Shown here: piece after piece, positions 19,745 through 29,311 of the stretch
Position numbering within the stretch: position 1 is the first letter of the stretch
Layout of the letters: each line of letters opens with the position of its first letter
NCBI GenBank assembly: GCA_965218495.1
Contig: OZ244626.1
Span: 3,348,001 to 3,412,000, forward strand
Reading direction: 5' to 3'
DNA from: G965218495 sp965218495
Lineage (GTDB): Bacteria > Bacteroidota > Rhodothermia > Rhodothermales > Bin80
DNA length: 64,000 nucleotides
Notes under the pieces: model-generated
The model's database searches: none
What the model saw: the letters and a program-made list of their open reading frames with translations, nothing else
What the model was told of the DNA's origin: nothing
Made by a program: the position numbers and the translations under genes

Positions 19745-19969
19745 AGTTGTTCACTCCGTGGTCTACTCCCGCGTCAAAGGGCATCGCTTCCGCTGCAGGC
19801 GCGTACTCTCACTCTCCTACGGCCTCCAAATGTTAGTGTCCGGATCACTGAGATGCAAGCCGGTCGGGGCTGCCTATCTCGCAAGAGCTTAGCTGGAATC
19901 CGCCAAAATCGCTTCAACTTTCGCGGCCATTATTGTCTGCTCTCCCTGCAGTCGCCGATAGACACCGCA

Positions 19970-20740
19970 AAGGTCAATGTTTCACAATGCCTGCGTCGCA
20001 CTAGTAAGAGTCTTGGTGCCAATTGCAATTGCACTTGAGGACAAGAATGGCAAGATACAGTCAGGATTCGGTGCGGGAATGATCGTCAATGATCAGGATT
20101 GGTTCATAACTGCTGGTCATATTCTGACCCGCATAACATGCCTAGACCGAGCCGTCGCGGCCTAGGCCGGGTCCGTTTTGAAGTACAGGCATCTAGTCCG
20201 AGCTATTACCTCATAGTGGACCTATATATGGGTCTGGAAGAAACAGACATGGGCGTTGCAAGGATTTCGGATCACGCACCCAAGATCAACCAAGTGTATC
20301 CCGCGTAATGCGCGAGCGATAAGCTATGCAGGGAGAGCTGCTTTGCCGCGTTGGGTATCCTTTTGCAGGCCCGCCCAATGTGATGGTAGGCACTTGGGGT
20401 TTGGCTTCAAAGACGTTTTCCCCGTAACCATGTTCGCCAACGAAGCGCTCGTTGGCCGGTTTGTGCTATTGGAGTCGGGTAAATGGATCGAGACAAGTTC
20501 CCCTGGCCTGTTAGGGCAAAGCGGTGGCCCGCTGGTTGGTACTGACGGACTCATACGCGGCATGCAGGTAAACACTCGGATTACGCGTCCAGCGTTCTTT
20601 TGGGGGACGATTGAAGAAGGCGGTCAGGATCCAGTGCCAGAGACGGGACGCGTTCCTGCATACTACCCCGCCGCCAGCTTAGACATCGGCTTGACCTCAA
20701 CCAGCCGCCGTATCGCCTCCTTCGGCGTCAGACCGCGATA
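19970..20740 (+). pseudogene. trypsin-like serine protease, frameshifted
   Basis: Three frames together give a serine protease. Frame one from 19977 carries LVPIAIALEDKNGKIQSGFGAGMIVNDQDWFITAGHIL with the catalytic His in TAGH, then stops at 20163. Frame two carries the middle with ETDMGVARI, a plausible catalytic Asp region, ending at 20308. A third frame from 20326 reads CRVGYPFAGPPNVMVGTWG, and the first frame resumes with GFGFKDVFPV and LLGQSGGPLVGTDG, which holds the catalytic Ser. At least three frame changes are needed, so it is not functional. No signal peptide survives. Confidence 0.75.
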
Positions 20741-20795
20741 TCTCGGATTCGGGCTTGGCGTGGTAGTGGAGTGCTCAAGCTCCTTTCGGATCTGC

Positions 20796-21095
20796 TTATT
20801 CGTTCTCATTTAGGCAACAGGCAGGAAAGGACAAGTTCGCGCTTCGTTTCACCTTCCGCATTGTGTGCTTCACGCCCAATACGCCCCACTGGACGAGGTA
20901 GAGCAAAAGCGCTACGCTCGCAAGGACGCCAAGCACAGCCCCTATATCGGCCAGGTACAGCCTTTGTTTGTCTGCGAACATGTCTACCAAGAGGGCCCAC
21001 GGATCTAAAGTGCGCACCATGAGCACCGCGCCCACGCCAAGCACTGCCGCTATCGTAAAAAGCATGTGATTCGGTTTGTCAATCCTGATTCTCAT
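20796..21095 (-). CDS. small two-helix membrane protein, hypothetical
   Basis: A 99-residue protein with two hydrophobic segments (HMLFTIAAVLGVGAVLMVRTL and LADIGAVLGVLASVALLLYLVQWGVLG) separated by a short loop, and a basic C-terminal tail (KHTMRKVKRSANLSF). The ATG at 21095 is preferred because AGGTGA lies about 6 bases upstream; an in-frame GTG at 21104 is the alternative. No family is recognised. It lies between a protease pseudogene and a transposase fragment, so it may be an isolated remnant, but its own frame is intact. Confidence 0.55.
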   Translation of the reverse strand: MRIRIDKPNHMLFTIAAVLGVGAVLMVRTLDPWALLVDMFADKQRLYLADIGAVLGVLASVALLLYLVQWGVLGVKHTMRKVKRSANLSFPACCLNENE

Positions 21096-21171
21096 TGAAA
21101 TCACCTGCCCTACAGGTATGTCTGAAATGTCACAGGGCGTACGCAGAGTTGTTCCAGTGCCGTTGTTTCCC

Positions 21172-21438
21172 CTACGCAGTCAAGTCCTGGTACATTGACC
21201 GCTGTCGTACCAATGCCGCCGCTACGTGTTGCATTTGCGTGACTGTGTCCATTTCCCAAATGTTGTGCTTCTCGGCAAACTGGTTCACGTAGCGCTGCAA
21301 GTGCTTCTTGGTCATATTGTGGAATTCGCCGTGAAACGCCCGCTTCATGGTTGACCACAACGATTCCAGGCCGTTCGGGTGCGCCACTCCGTTCACCCAC
21401 CTGCGTGCAACATTGGGGCACAGCCACCGGCACCACAA
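21172..21438 (-). pseudogene. IS1595-family transposase C-terminal fragment
   Basis: The fragment reads HPNGLESLWSTMKRAFHGEFHNMTKKHLQRYVNQFAEKHN and matches the end of ISXO2-type transposases (NGxESFW...KRxxxGxxHxMSxKHLxRYVxEFxxRHN). The N-terminal two thirds, including the first two catalytic Asp residues and the zinc ribbon, are missing. It is related to, but clearly different from, the full-length copy at 42353-43291. Confidence 0.75.
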
Positions 21439-21442
21439 ACAA

Positions 21443-21479
21443 CAGGCGTCCCGTGGCCTTTACGGCTACGGGACGCCTG
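21443..21479 (-). terminator. strong stem-loop terminator after ompA/PKD gene
   Basis: CAGGCGTCCCGT (21443-21454) pairs perfectly with ACGGGACGCCTG (21468-21479), and the stem extends through a G-T pair and GCC/GGC to a 5-base loop TTTAC. It lies 19 bases beyond the ompA stop codon; on the minus strand the stem is followed by TTGTTTG. Likely an intrinsic terminator. Confidence 0.8.
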
Positions 21480-21497
21480 CATAAACGCTGTCAGGTT

Positions 21498-23030
21498 CTA
21501 ATTCTCCGGGATGGTGTCCACCCGCCGGAACTGGGACGCACCGCTTTTCTTGGTGGTCTGACCCGAGGCGCCCTTACCTATTTCCGTCATTCGGTCACTG
21601 GCAATTCCAAGGTCTCTGTAGAATTGCCCTAGTGCACGTGCACGGTCCTGCGAAAGCTGCTGTGCACGCCGCTCATCGCGCGACGCGTGGCCCTCAATGC
21701 GCACGCTAAACTCGCAGTTTTGCAGAATCTCTACGTTCTCCAACAAGAGTTGCCGCACATCCTCGTTGAGCACGGACGCGTTGCGATCGAAGAAGACCGA
21801 GTTCATTGACGAAATGTCGCAGTCGAAACAGCCTTCGTTTGTAACCTCAACTGTCGTAGTCTGCGTGTCGCTGCCACCGGCATTGGTCACAACAAGGACG
21901 ACTGAATACGTTCCCATTTCCGCATACGTGTGAGACGGGTTCGCCTGTTGGCTCGTGTGGCCATCGCCAAAGTCCCAGCTGAACGCGAGCGGCGCCGAGC
22001 CGCGCGCATTCGCGCTGAAGGTGATCGAGGGATCCTCATCGCAGGTGCTGACGGACGCCTTGTCGGTCGCTATCGTTACGATCTCCGCGGGCTCGACCAC
22101 CGTGACCGAACAACTGCCCGTAGCTGGACCCGCTGCATTCTCGGCAGTAACGGTAACCGTATAGGTGCCGTCGTGGAGAAAGGCATGCGTAACCGGGGTG
22201 CCGCTGCCCGAAGTCCCGTCGCCAAAGTCCCACGTAATCGTGACAGGCTGCGTCGCCGCCGGGTTGGTCTCCGCGCTAAAGACAGCGTCCTCCCCCAACA
22301 TCACATTACCGGTCGGGCACGTTACACTATGCACCCCGACCGGCGTGATAGCTGACGTGAGGTTGACCTTGAAACCCACGCCGATGCCGGAAAGAATATC
22401 CATGCCGCCAAAGCCGTTGTCCGCATTGCCATCAAGCTGGTCGTCCCCAAAATGCAAGCCGCTGTTAATCTCCAGGAAAAACGATGTACGCGCATTCATC
22501 GCAATGTCAAGTCCTACGCCCAACAGCGGCCCGAACCCGAAGGCACTCTCCTCCTGGCTGCAACAGGGTGCCGTCTTCTGCGTGGCCGTGCCAAAGGAGC
22601 CGATCAGGCCAAAGTTGAAATACGGCGCCGTTCGTTGTGCTGCTTCCGCAAACGTGTACCTGCCAAAAACCTGAATCGACACGCGCGACGAGGGATCTTC
22701 ACCCACCGTTTCGTCTGTGCGCGTGTACGGCGCCGGGAACTGGGTGATTACGGGGTAGTCGCCATACGCAAGGGCAAAGCTCGCCGAAAACGGTACGCTA
22801 AACTGGTACCCGACCTCGGCAGCCAACCCTATGGGCGTGCCGACCCTGAAGCCGTCGCCGTTGAAGTTGATAGGAGACTTCTCGTTGTCACCGGTGTAGT
22901 TCGAAAGCCCCACCTTGGGCTTTATGAAGACGGTGCCTTCTGGGCGATACACTTTTCCTTGCGCCCAAGCCTCGCTCGCAGTCCCAATCAGGACGGCCAG
23001 TAGCATCAATGTTGAGTAGCGTTGAATCAT
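21498..23030 (-). CDS. outer membrane protein with two PKD domains and OmpA C-terminus
   Basis: A 510-residue cell-envelope protein. Residues 1-23 are a signal peptide ending in AWA. Residues about 25-230 form an outer-membrane beta-barrel-like domain (alternating pattern, e.g. FSVPFSASFALAYGDYPV). Two PKD domains follow (VTITWDFGDGTSGSGTPVTHAF and FSWDFGDGHTSQQANPSHTYAEMGTYSV). The C-terminal 110 residues are an OmpA/MotB peptidoglycan-binding domain (SVFFDRNASVLNEDV ... VRIEGHASRDERRAQQLSQDRA). The architecture is typical of Bacteroidota-group surface proteins that tie the outer membrane to the cell wall. It is monocistronic with a clear terminator. Confidence 0.9.
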   Translation of the reverse strand: MIQRYSTLMLLAVLIGTASEAWAQGKVYRPEGTVFIKPKVGLSNYTGDNEKSPINFNGDGFRVGTPIGLAAEVGYQFSVPFSASFALAYGDYPVITQFPAPYTRTDETVGEDPSSRVSIQVFGRYTFAEAAQRTAPYFNFGLIGSFGTATQKTAPCCSQEESAFGFGPLLGVGLDIAMNARTSFFLEINSGLHFGDDQLDGNADNGFGGMDILSGIGVGFKVNLTSAITPVGVHSVTCPTGNVMLGEDAVFSAETNPAATQPVTITWDFGDGTSGSGTPVTHAFLHDGTYTVTVTAENAAGPATGSCSVTVVEPAEIVTIATDKASVSTCDEDPSITFSANARGSAPLAFSWDFGDGHTSQQANPSHTYAEMGTYSVVLVVTNAGGSDTQTTTVEVTNEGCFDCDISSMNSVFFDRNASVLNEDVRQLLLENVEILQNCEFSVRIEGHASRDERRAQQLSQDRARALGQFYRDLGIASDRMTEIGKGASGQTTKKSGASQFRRVDTIPEN

Positions 23031-23134
23031 TGGACCACCTCACGATCCTGGTTGCGGATACGGGGAAACCACTAGGATTCCCCACTGTGTGGAATCGCCC
23101 ACCAACAAGGCAATCCCGCCGTAGGTACACGGAA

Positions 23135-23395
23135 TTACGCCGAGGATAGCGCCTGAATGCGCCGCTGCATCTGCCGCTTGTAGTTGCCTGCCTTGTTCCT
23201 GTGAACGACACCCCTGCTGGCCAGGCGGTCCAGGTAGGACTGCACCGCCGGAAAAGCCACCGTAGCCTCCCCATGGTCCTCCGAGCGAAGCACCTTCTTC
23301 ACCATCGTGCGCACTCTGCTGCGGTGAATCCTGTTTCTTACCCTTGCATGGGCATTCTGGCGAACCCGTTTGGCCGCCGACTTGTGCTGTGGCAT
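23135..23395 (-). CDS. rpsT: 30S ribosomal protein S20
   Basis: An 86-residue basic protein starting MPQHKSAAKRVRQNAHARVRNR, the conserved S20 N-terminus that binds 16S rRNA. It continues with SYLDRLASRGVVHRNKAGNYKRQMQRRI, the usual C-terminal helix. The ATG at 23395 is chosen over the in-frame ATG at 23425, because S20 proteins begin at this MPxHKSA motif. It lies about 70 bases downstream of ftsZ on the same strand and may be cotranscribed with the dcw cluster. Confidence 0.95.
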   Translation of the reverse strand: MPQHKSAAKRVRQNAHARVRNRIHRSRVRTMVKKVLRSEDHGEATVAFPAVQSYLDRLASRGVVHRNKAGNYKRQMQRRIQALSSA

Positions 23396-23466
23396 ACCTG
23401 CGTTATTAGTCTGGAAAATGGGCACTAGTAAATCCGCCGGTTGCCACAGAGTTCCCTGTACAGCGG

Positions 23467-24708
23467 TCAGTCCAACATCTTGCGGAGAAATGCAGGCTGA
23501 TCCGAGGTTTCGCGCTTTACGCGCCGCCTCTCGTCACGCTCGGGCGTTGCCAGCTGTCTAATCGCAACGGTCGGCTTCACCTCGCCCCCCTCCGGCTTGG
23601 ACTGGCGCCGGCTCGCCGGACCGCGCCGCTCGTACGCCGGGATGTCCAGCACCTTAAGGCTGTGCTCTCCCTTGTAGTCGAAGTAGGGCTCGTTCAGAGG
23701 CACCGTCCGCGTGCCTTCCGCCTTGTTAGTCGCCTCGAAGCCGGTGGCTATAACGGTCACCCGGAACTCATCACCCATGTCCTCATCCACCACGGTGCCA
23801 AAGATAACCTCGACGTCACCGCCGGCCTCTCGCTTAATGAGCTGCGTCGCTGCGGTTGCTTCCTTGATCCTCAGACCCCTACCCGCTGTGATATTCACCA
23901 GTACGTTGCGCGCGCCGCCAATGGACAGCCCTTCCATCAGTGGGCTGCTGATGGCCTCTATGGCCGCCTGTTCCGCGCGGTTTTCGCATTCCCGTGCGGT
24001 TCCAGTACCCATCAGCGCGGTCCCGCCGTCCTTCATCGTGGTACGCACATCCGCGAAGTCGAGGTTGATCAGGCCGGTGCATGTGATCAGGTCCGCTATG
24101 CCGCGCGTTGCGTTGTAGAGCACCGCGTCCGCCCGCTGGAAAGCTTCGATGAGCGTAGTGTCGTCATCTGCGATGTCCAGCAGCCGCTCATTTGGGATCA
24201 CGACCAGCGTGTCAACATGTTCCTTCAGGTGCTCAATGCCCTCCAGCGCCATGTCCATCCGCTTCTCCCCTTCGCAGTCAAACGGCTTAGTCACGATGGC
24301 CACCACCAGGATGCCCAGGCGCTTGGCGACCTCGGCTACCACCGGCGCGCCGCCGGTACCCGTACCGCCCCCCATGCCGGCGGTGATAAAACACATGTCG
24401 AAGCCATGCAGCATCGTCTCGACCTCCTCTGCGCTTTCCTCTGCAGCCTCCGCCCCTATCTTGGGCCTCGCACCGGTGCCTAACCCCTTGGTAAGCACCC
24501 GGCCGGCTTGGATGCGGTGCGGCGCCAGCGTTTCGTTCAGCGCCTGGGAGTCCGTGTTCATCACCACGAAGTCCACATGCTGCAGCCCTTCGCGGACCAT
24601 GTTGTTTACTGCGTTGCCGCCACCACCGCCTACTCCGACTACGCATATTTTGGCCATACATTCACCGCCATAGTCAAAGGTGAAGCGTGAGTTTGAGTGC
24701 TGTTCCAT
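23467..24708 (-). CDS. ftsZ: cell division protein FtsZ
   Basis: Tubulin-like GTPase that forms the division ring. The 413-residue protein has the nucleotide-binding VVGVGGGGGNAVNNM, the tubulin signature GMGGGTGTGGAPVVA and the T7 loop NLDFADVRTTM. A variable linker leads to the C-terminal peptide QPAFLRKMLD, the conserved tail that binds FtsA and other partners. The ATG at 24708 has TGGAGGAA 5 bases upstream, a strong ribosome-binding site, so it is preferred over the in-frame start at 24732. It is the last division gene of the cluster, 44 bases after ftsA. Confidence 0.98.
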   Translation of the reverse strand: MEQHSNSRFTFDYGGECMAKICVVGVGGGGGNAVNNMVREGLQHVDFVVMNTDSQALNETLAPHRIQAGRVLTKGLGTGARPKIGAEAAEESAEEVETMLHGFDMCFITAGMGGGTGTGGAPVVAEVAKRLGILVVAIVTKPFDCEGEKRMDMALEGIEHLKEHVDTLVVIPNERLLDIADDDTTLIEAFQRADAVLYNATRGIADLITCTGLINLDFADVRTTMKDGGTALMGTGTARECENRAEQAAIEAISSPLMEGLSIGGARNVLVNITAGRGLRIKEATAATQLIKREAGGDVEVIFGTVVDEDMGDEFRVTVIATGFEATNKAEGTRTVPLNEPYFDYKGEHSLKVLDIPAYERRGPASRRQSKPEGGEVKPTVAIRQLATPERDERRRVKRETSDQPAFLRKMLD

Positions 24709-24752
24709 CGGTGTTCCTCCAGTAGGATTCATTGAAACGCTCGTAGGTGTGA

Positions 24753-26027
24753 TTAGAATTCGTCGAACCAGCCCTTCATGCGCCCGGCAATGCGGTGCAC
24801 CAGTGAGGGGCCGCTACTATCGCTGTGTAGGGCAGTCACGAGACCGCCGTCGTATCCGTTAAGCTGTGAAGCGCCCAGCAAAGACGGCTGTAAGCCGTAG
24901 AGTACGAGCCCGACGCCTGTGGCAAACTTGGGATCGGTGACTTCTTCCACAAGTCCCCCAGCGAGCCCGGTGGGCAGTCCGACGCGCGTCTCCATCCCCA
25001 GTATCTCCGAGGCCAACTCAGCTGTGCCGGCTACAAGAGAACCGCCCCCAGTGAGCACTACACCGGCCGCCAGGTGGCGGGAATACCCGCTTCGCTTGAT
25101 CTCAATAGCCGCAATTTCAAGGATCTCCTCCATACGCGGCTGAATGACCTGGCTCAAGGCCGAGCGGCTGATGCTCTTCTCCGCCCGTCCCCCAAGGCCC
25201 GGAATCCGAATCTCCTCATCCGGCTCTACCTCGTCCACCAGCGCCGACCCGAACCTGCACTTGAGCGCCTCGGCATGATCCCGCATCACGCCCAGGCCCT
25301 TGCGGATGTCGTCGGTGACCTTATTGCCGGCCACGGCAATGACCGCCGTATGGCGAATCGTGCTGTCTTCAAAGACAGCGACATCGGTAGTACCTCCACC
25401 AATGTCGATCAGGGCAACACCAACCTCCTTTTCGTCGGCATGGAGCACGGAGAAGGACGAAGCTAATGGCTCCAGGACGATGGCATCAACAACGTACCCG
25501 GCCTTTTCTATACAGCGGTAGATGTTCTTGGCAGCGGACACGAGTCCGGTGATGATGTGCACGTTCGCCTCAAGCCGCACACCACTCATCCCGACCGGGT
25601 CCAAGACACCATCCTGGCCATCGACGATGAATTCCTGCGGGATGACATGGAGAATCTCGCGGTCCGCCGGCATGGCGACGTGCGTGGTGTCTTCCACCAG
25701 TCGCTCTACATCCAGCCGTGTGATTTCCTGGTCACGATGAGCGATCGTTACGACGCCTCGGCTCTGAAAGCTCTGCACATGGTCGCCAGCGATGCCAACA
25801 ATCACGCTCTCCACGTTAACGCCGGCTGCGCGCTCGGCCGCACCGATGGCCTCTTGTACCGCCGCAACCGTCTTGTCAATGTTAACGACCACGCCGCGGC
25901 TAAGGCCTTGAGACTCCGCCAGCCCTATGCCGAGGACATTGATGCGGTCGAAACTGTCTGCAGCACCGACGACGGCACACACCTTAGTGGTGCCGATGTC
26001 CATGCCCAAAACGATCCGTTCGTTCAT
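24753..26027 (-). CDS. ftsA: cell division protein FtsA
   Basis: Actin-like ATPase that anchors FtsZ to the membrane. In 424 residues it has phosphate-1 motif GMDIGTTKVCAVVG, the SHS2 domain insertion (LDPVGMSGVRLEANVHIITG), phosphate-2 motif ALIDIGGGTTDVAVF and the adenosine motif VVLTGGGSLVAG. The last residues MKGWFDEF form the amphipathic membrane-targeting helix. The ATG at 26027 (MNERIVLGMDIG) begins the conserved domain; the upstream in-frame extension is not conserved-looking. It lies 22 bases after ftsQ. Confidence 0.97.
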   Translation of the reverse strand: MNERIVLGMDIGTTKVCAVVGAADSFDRINVLGIGLAESQGLSRGVVVNIDKTVAAVQEAIGAAERAAGVNVESVIVGIAGDHVQSFQSRGVVTIAHRDQEITRLDVERLVEDTTHVAMPADREILHVIPQEFIVDGQDGVLDPVGMSGVRLEANVHIITGLVSAAKNIYRCIEKAGYVVDAIVLEPLASSFSVLHADEKEVGVALIDIGGGTTDVAVFEDSTIRHTAVIAVAGNKVTDDIRKGLGVMRDHAEALKCRFGSALVDEVEPDEEIRIPGLGGRAEKSISRSALSQVIQPRMEEILEIAAIEIKRSGYSRHLAAGVVLTGGGSLVAGTAELASEILGMETRVGLPTGLAGGLVEEVTDPKFATGVGLVLYGLQPSLLGASQLNGYDGGLVTALHSDSSGPSLVHRIAGRMKGWFDEF

Positions 26028-26049
26028 GGTGCTGGGTGGCTGTTTGTGT

Positions 26050-26793
26050 CTAGGTCGATCCTTCCCTGGTAACGATTTGACCTTCAAAGCGCAGGTCAAT
26101 CATGTGGAAGGTCTGCGTAGGATGAGCAGCTATATGCTGGTCCCAGAACGAGCGAAACCACTGGAGGCGCGACGCAAAATCCTGGTGCCCCAACCATACC
26201 TCCACAGGCGCACCGTCGTGAACCGGTGCAGTGTAGAGCTTTAGGCCCTTTGGGGTAAGTATGAATTCCGACAGCAGGCGCTCCGTGCCCGCATCCAACC
26301 GCGCCAAATCTTGCGCAAGCGAACGCACTGCAGCGTGCTCCACCGGCTTCACGGGGTGGTACGGCTCGCTGAGATTTCTTAGAATCGGCACGTCAAAGGT
26401 GCTACGCTCCGTCACCGGCATCATGAACCCGGCCGGATCGATGAAATGGGTGCCGCGTCCAGTCTCATCAATTACCAGCAGAACCGGCGCGCGCTCCTCG
26501 ATGCTCACCTGCAACACGCTGCTGGGGAAACAGGTAGCGGAACTCCATCGCACCCACGGATGCCGCCGCACGCGATCCGCGACGATTGCGGCCTCCATGG
26601 TAAAGTCCGTTGGCATCGCCAACCGCGCTATGGAAGCCGAGTCTGCCTGGCTCATGCCGCGGATGTCGAGTTGGATGCACGTGCGATGCTGCATCCAGTG
26701 GATGCCGTAGGCCGCGCCACCGACCAGCATTATCACCACAATGCTCGCAACCGGGAGCGCCCGTTTCCTATGTTGTTTGTTGTTGCCTTTCAT
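26050..26793 (-). CDS. ftsQ: cell division protein FtsQ/DivIB
   Basis: A 247-residue single-pass membrane protein of the divisome. After a basic N-terminus (MKGNNKQHRKRALP) comes one membrane helix (VASIVVIMLVGGAAYGI), a POTRA-like segment (IQLDIRGMSQADSASIARL) and the FtsQ domain containing WVRWSSATCFPSSVLQVSIEERAPVLLV. It is divergent in sequence, as FtsQ usually is, but position between murC and ftsA settles identity. Start ATG at 26793 overlaps the murC stop as ATGA, so the two are translationally coupled. Confidence 0.9.
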   Translation of the reverse strand: MKGNNKQHRKRALPVASIVVIMLVGGAAYGIHWMQHRTCIQLDIRGMSQADSASIARLAMPTDFTMEAAIVADRVRRHPWVRWSSATCFPSSVLQVSIEERAPVLLVIDETGRGTHFIDPAGFMMPVTERSTFDVPILRNLSEPYHPVKPVEHAAVRSLAQDLARLDAGTERLLSEFILTPKGLKLYTAPVHDGAPVEVWLGHQDFASRLQWFRSFWDQHIAAHPTQTFHMIDLRFEGQIVTREGST

Positions 26794-28187
26794 CTCTGAA
26801 GTAAGGCCAAAAAGCGCCGCGCCACGCGCCAAATGTCGCCGGCGCCAAGGAAGATGACCACATCGCCGGCCTCGCAGCGCGACATCAGCATCTGTGGCAA
26901 GGCCTTCAGGTCCGGTTCGTAGTGCACATCGCGATGCCCGCGCCGAAGTGCAAGGTCTGCAATCAGACGTCCGCTGACCGATGCGCGCGGCTTCTCTCTG
27001 GCCGCGTAGATGCCGGTCACGATGACCGTGTCCGCATTAAAGAAGGCGCGCGCAAAGAGCTCCTTAAAGTCGTCGGTCCGTGAGTAGAGGTGCGGCTGAA
27101 ATACAGCCACGATGCGCCGCGTAGGAAAGCCCTCACTAGCAGCCTGAAGCGTCGCCACGACCTCGGTGGGGTGGTGTGCGTAGTCGTCAATCACCGTTAT
27201 GCCCTGCGCCTCGCCCAGCGTCTGGAATCGGCGCTGCACACCTGTGAATCGGGCCAGCCCCGCCTGAATCCGGCCAAAGGGCATATCCAGCTCCAACCCC
27301 ACGGCGATAGCCGCCAGCGCGTTGCGCACGTTGTGGATCCCGATGGCCTTTAGTGTGATGGTGCCGAGGTTAATGCTGTCCCGCGTAACGCCAAAGCACG
27401 ATGCCGCTCCGTCCTGTGTGATCGCCTCCGCCCGCACCATCGCCTGACGCGCCGTGCCATAGGTGATCAGGCGACGCTCAATGCCGCCTACAATCTGCTG
27501 CACTCCGATGTCGTCCAGGCACACGATGGCCGCTCCGAAAAACGGCACAGAATTAGCAAACTCCGTAAAGGCGGACCGAACATCGTCCATGTCGCTGTAC
27601 GTGTCCATGTGTTCGGCCTCAATGGAGGTAATCACGGCCAATGCCGGCGTGAGCCGCAGGAATGTGCGATCGTACTCGTCGGCCTCTATGACGATGATGT
27701 CACCTTCTCCCGTCACCGCGTTAGAGCCCAGAACGCTTACTTTGCCGCCGACGATGATTGTTGGATCAAACCCGCCTTCCGCAATCACCAGGCCCACCAT
27801 GGATGTCGTGGTGGTTTTGCCATGCGTCCCCGAGATGCCAACGCCGAATTTCATGCGCATGAGCTCGCCCAGCATTTCCGAGCGCGGAATGAGCGGTATG
27901 CGACGCGCGACGGCTTCGCATGTCTCTGCGTTCTCGGTGCATGCCACCGCGGACGAGTAAACCACCACGTCCGCGCCACGCACCTGCGCTGCCGCATGCC
28001 CTTCGAAGACCATCGCTCCCGCCTGCTCCAGGCTGGCCGTCACCTCGCTCTTCTGGAGGTCGGATCCCGTGACCTGGAATCCACGCTCCAGCAGCACGTG
28101 CGCGATTGAGCTCATGCCAATGCCGCCGATGCCCACCATGTGCACATGGCGGATCCGGCCCAAAAGCGGTTGACGTCGCTTGCCCAT
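26790..28187 (-). CDS. murC: UDP-N-acetylmuramate-L-alanine ligase
   Basis: Adds L-Ala to UDP-MurNAc in the cytoplasm using ATP. In 465 residues it has the Rossmann GIGGIGMSSIAHVL near the N-terminus, the Mur-ligase ATP motif GISGTHGKTTTTSM, the central IEADEYDRTFL motif and the C-terminal DDYAHHPTEV motif specific to MurC/Mpl. The ATG at 28187 overlaps the murG stop by one base (TGATG). The downstream end overlaps ftsQ. Confidence 0.97.
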   Translation of the reverse strand: MGKRRQPLLGRIRHVHMVGIGGIGMSSIAHVLLERGFQVTGSDLQKSEVTASLEQAGAMVFEGHAAAQVRGADVVVYSSAVACTENAETCEAVARRIPLIPRSEMLGELMRMKFGVGISGTHGKTTTTSMVGLVIAEGGFDPTIIVGGKVSVLGSNAVTGEGDIIVIEADEYDRTFLRLTPALAVITSIEAEHMDTYSDMDDVRSAFTEFANSVPFFGAAIVCLDDIGVQQIVGGIERRLITYGTARQAMVRAEAITQDGAASCFGVTRDSINLGTITLKAIGIHNVRNALAAIAVGLELDMPFGRIQAGLARFTGVQRRFQTLGEAQGITVIDDYAHHPTEVVATLQAASEGFPTRRIVAVFQPHLYSRTDDFKELFARAFFNADTVIVTGIYAAREKPRASVSGRLIADLALRRGHRDVHYEPDLKALPQMLMSRCEAGDVVIFLGAGDIWRVARRFLALLQR

Positions 28188-29311
28188 CACGTCGACGATC
28201 CGTTTGTGCGCCCTTTCCACCCCGCCAGGCGGAGCACGTTCTCGGCAATCGTTTGGGCTGCCTGGGGCCGCGCCGCCTCGGCTGCCGCCTTTTCCATCGC
28301 TTCCCGGCGCGCACTATCCTGCAGGAGCGCTACGGCAAGCGTCGCCACGGCGTGGTCGAGGTCTTTTTCCTCAGCCAAGATGGCGGCGCCCAGCTGCTTC
28401 ATGCTCCGTGCGTTCTTTGTCTGGTGGTCCTCTGCCACATGCGGCGAAGGCACCAGGATTGCAGGCGTGCGCGTAGTTAAGAGCTCACTGCATGTGACAG
28501 CGCCGGCACGGGAAAGCACCAGGTCCGCCGCGGCATACGCCTCATCCATCCGGTGGACATACTCCAGCAGGTGCAGCCGCGCATGCGGCGCGACCTGCGG
28601 CCGCAGGCGCTTGTAGTAGAGGCGCCCCGTCTGCCAGATAACAAAAAGGTCCTCGTGCCTCAAAAGCGCCGCGAGGTGGCGCAGCATGGCCTGGTTGATG
28701 GCGAGGCTGCCCAGGGAGCCGCCAAAAACGAATAGTACGCGGGCACCGTCCGGGACGCCGAGCGCGGCGCGCGATGCGGCGCGATTCGCCTGCATCAGCT
28801 CCGCCCGGGTGGGATTGCCACTCAGGCGACATTTCTCCTTGGGAAACCACGCCGCAGCCTCAGGAAAGGCGATATGGATTTGCGCAGCAAATCGCGCTAC
28901 GAGTCGGTTGGTGACGCCCGCATACGCATTCTGCTCCTGCGCCACCACTACGCGCCGACGGAAGTGGCCAGCCATCAGCACCGGGCCGGACACATAGCCG
29001 CCCGTGCCAAGCACTACGTCCGCGTCAAAGTCGCCGACCAGGCTCCAGCTCTGCAAGAGACCGCGCGCCAGCTTCCACGGAAGGCTGAGGTTCTTAAGCA
29101 GCGCCTTTCTGTGAAAGCCGCTCACCGTGATCGGGTGAATGGCATAGCCCGCACGAGGCACCGCCCGCCACTCCAGGTGGTCCCGCGTGCCCGCAAAAGC
29201 GATGGCAGCTTCCGGCTCCAGCGCCCGAATTGCGTGGGCAATGGCGATGGCGGGGTAAACATGGCCGCCCGTGCCCCCTCCAGCCAACAGTATGCGTGGT
29301 GCGCGGGTCAT
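28187..29311 (-). CDS. murG: UDP-GlcNAc:undecaprenyl-PP-MurNAc-pentapeptide GlcNAc transferase
   Basis: Makes lipid II from lipid I at the inner membrane face. A 374-residue GT28 enzyme with the N-terminal glycine-rich loop ILLAGGGTGGHVYPAIAIA, a second loop VVLGTGGYVSGPV and the C-terminal donor-site region LVLSRAGAVTCSELL followed by VPSPHVAEDHQTKNA. Start ATG at 29311 overlaps the ftsW stop (ATGA). Confidence 0.97.
   Translation of the reverse strand: MTRAPRILLAGGGTGGHVYPAIAIAHAIRALEPEAAIAFAGTRDHLEWRAVPRAGYAIHPITVSGFHRKALLKNLSLPWKLARGLLQSWSLVGDFDADVVLGTGGYVSGPVLMAGHFRRRVVVAQEQNAYAGVTNRLVARFAAQIHIAFPEAAAWFPKEKCRLSGNPTRAELMQANRAASRAALGVPDGARVLFVFGGSLGSLAINQAMLRHLAALLRHEDLFVIWQTGRLYYKRLRPQVAPHARLHLLEYVHRMDEAYAAADLVLSRAGAVTCSELLTTRTPAILVPSPHVAEDHQTKNARSMKQLGAAILAEEKDLDHAVATLAVALLQDSARREAMEKAAAEAARPQAAQTIAENVLRLAGWKGRTNGSST

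Noticed and set aside
20796..20815. Membrane ORF at 20796-21095 as part of the protease pseudogene
   Set aside because: It is on the opposite strand with its own ribosome-binding site and hydrophobic pattern, so it is listed separately.
23396..23425. Longer rpsT start at 23425
   Set aside because: S20 proteins begin at the MPxHKSA motif; the ten extra residues are not conserved and lie in the leader.
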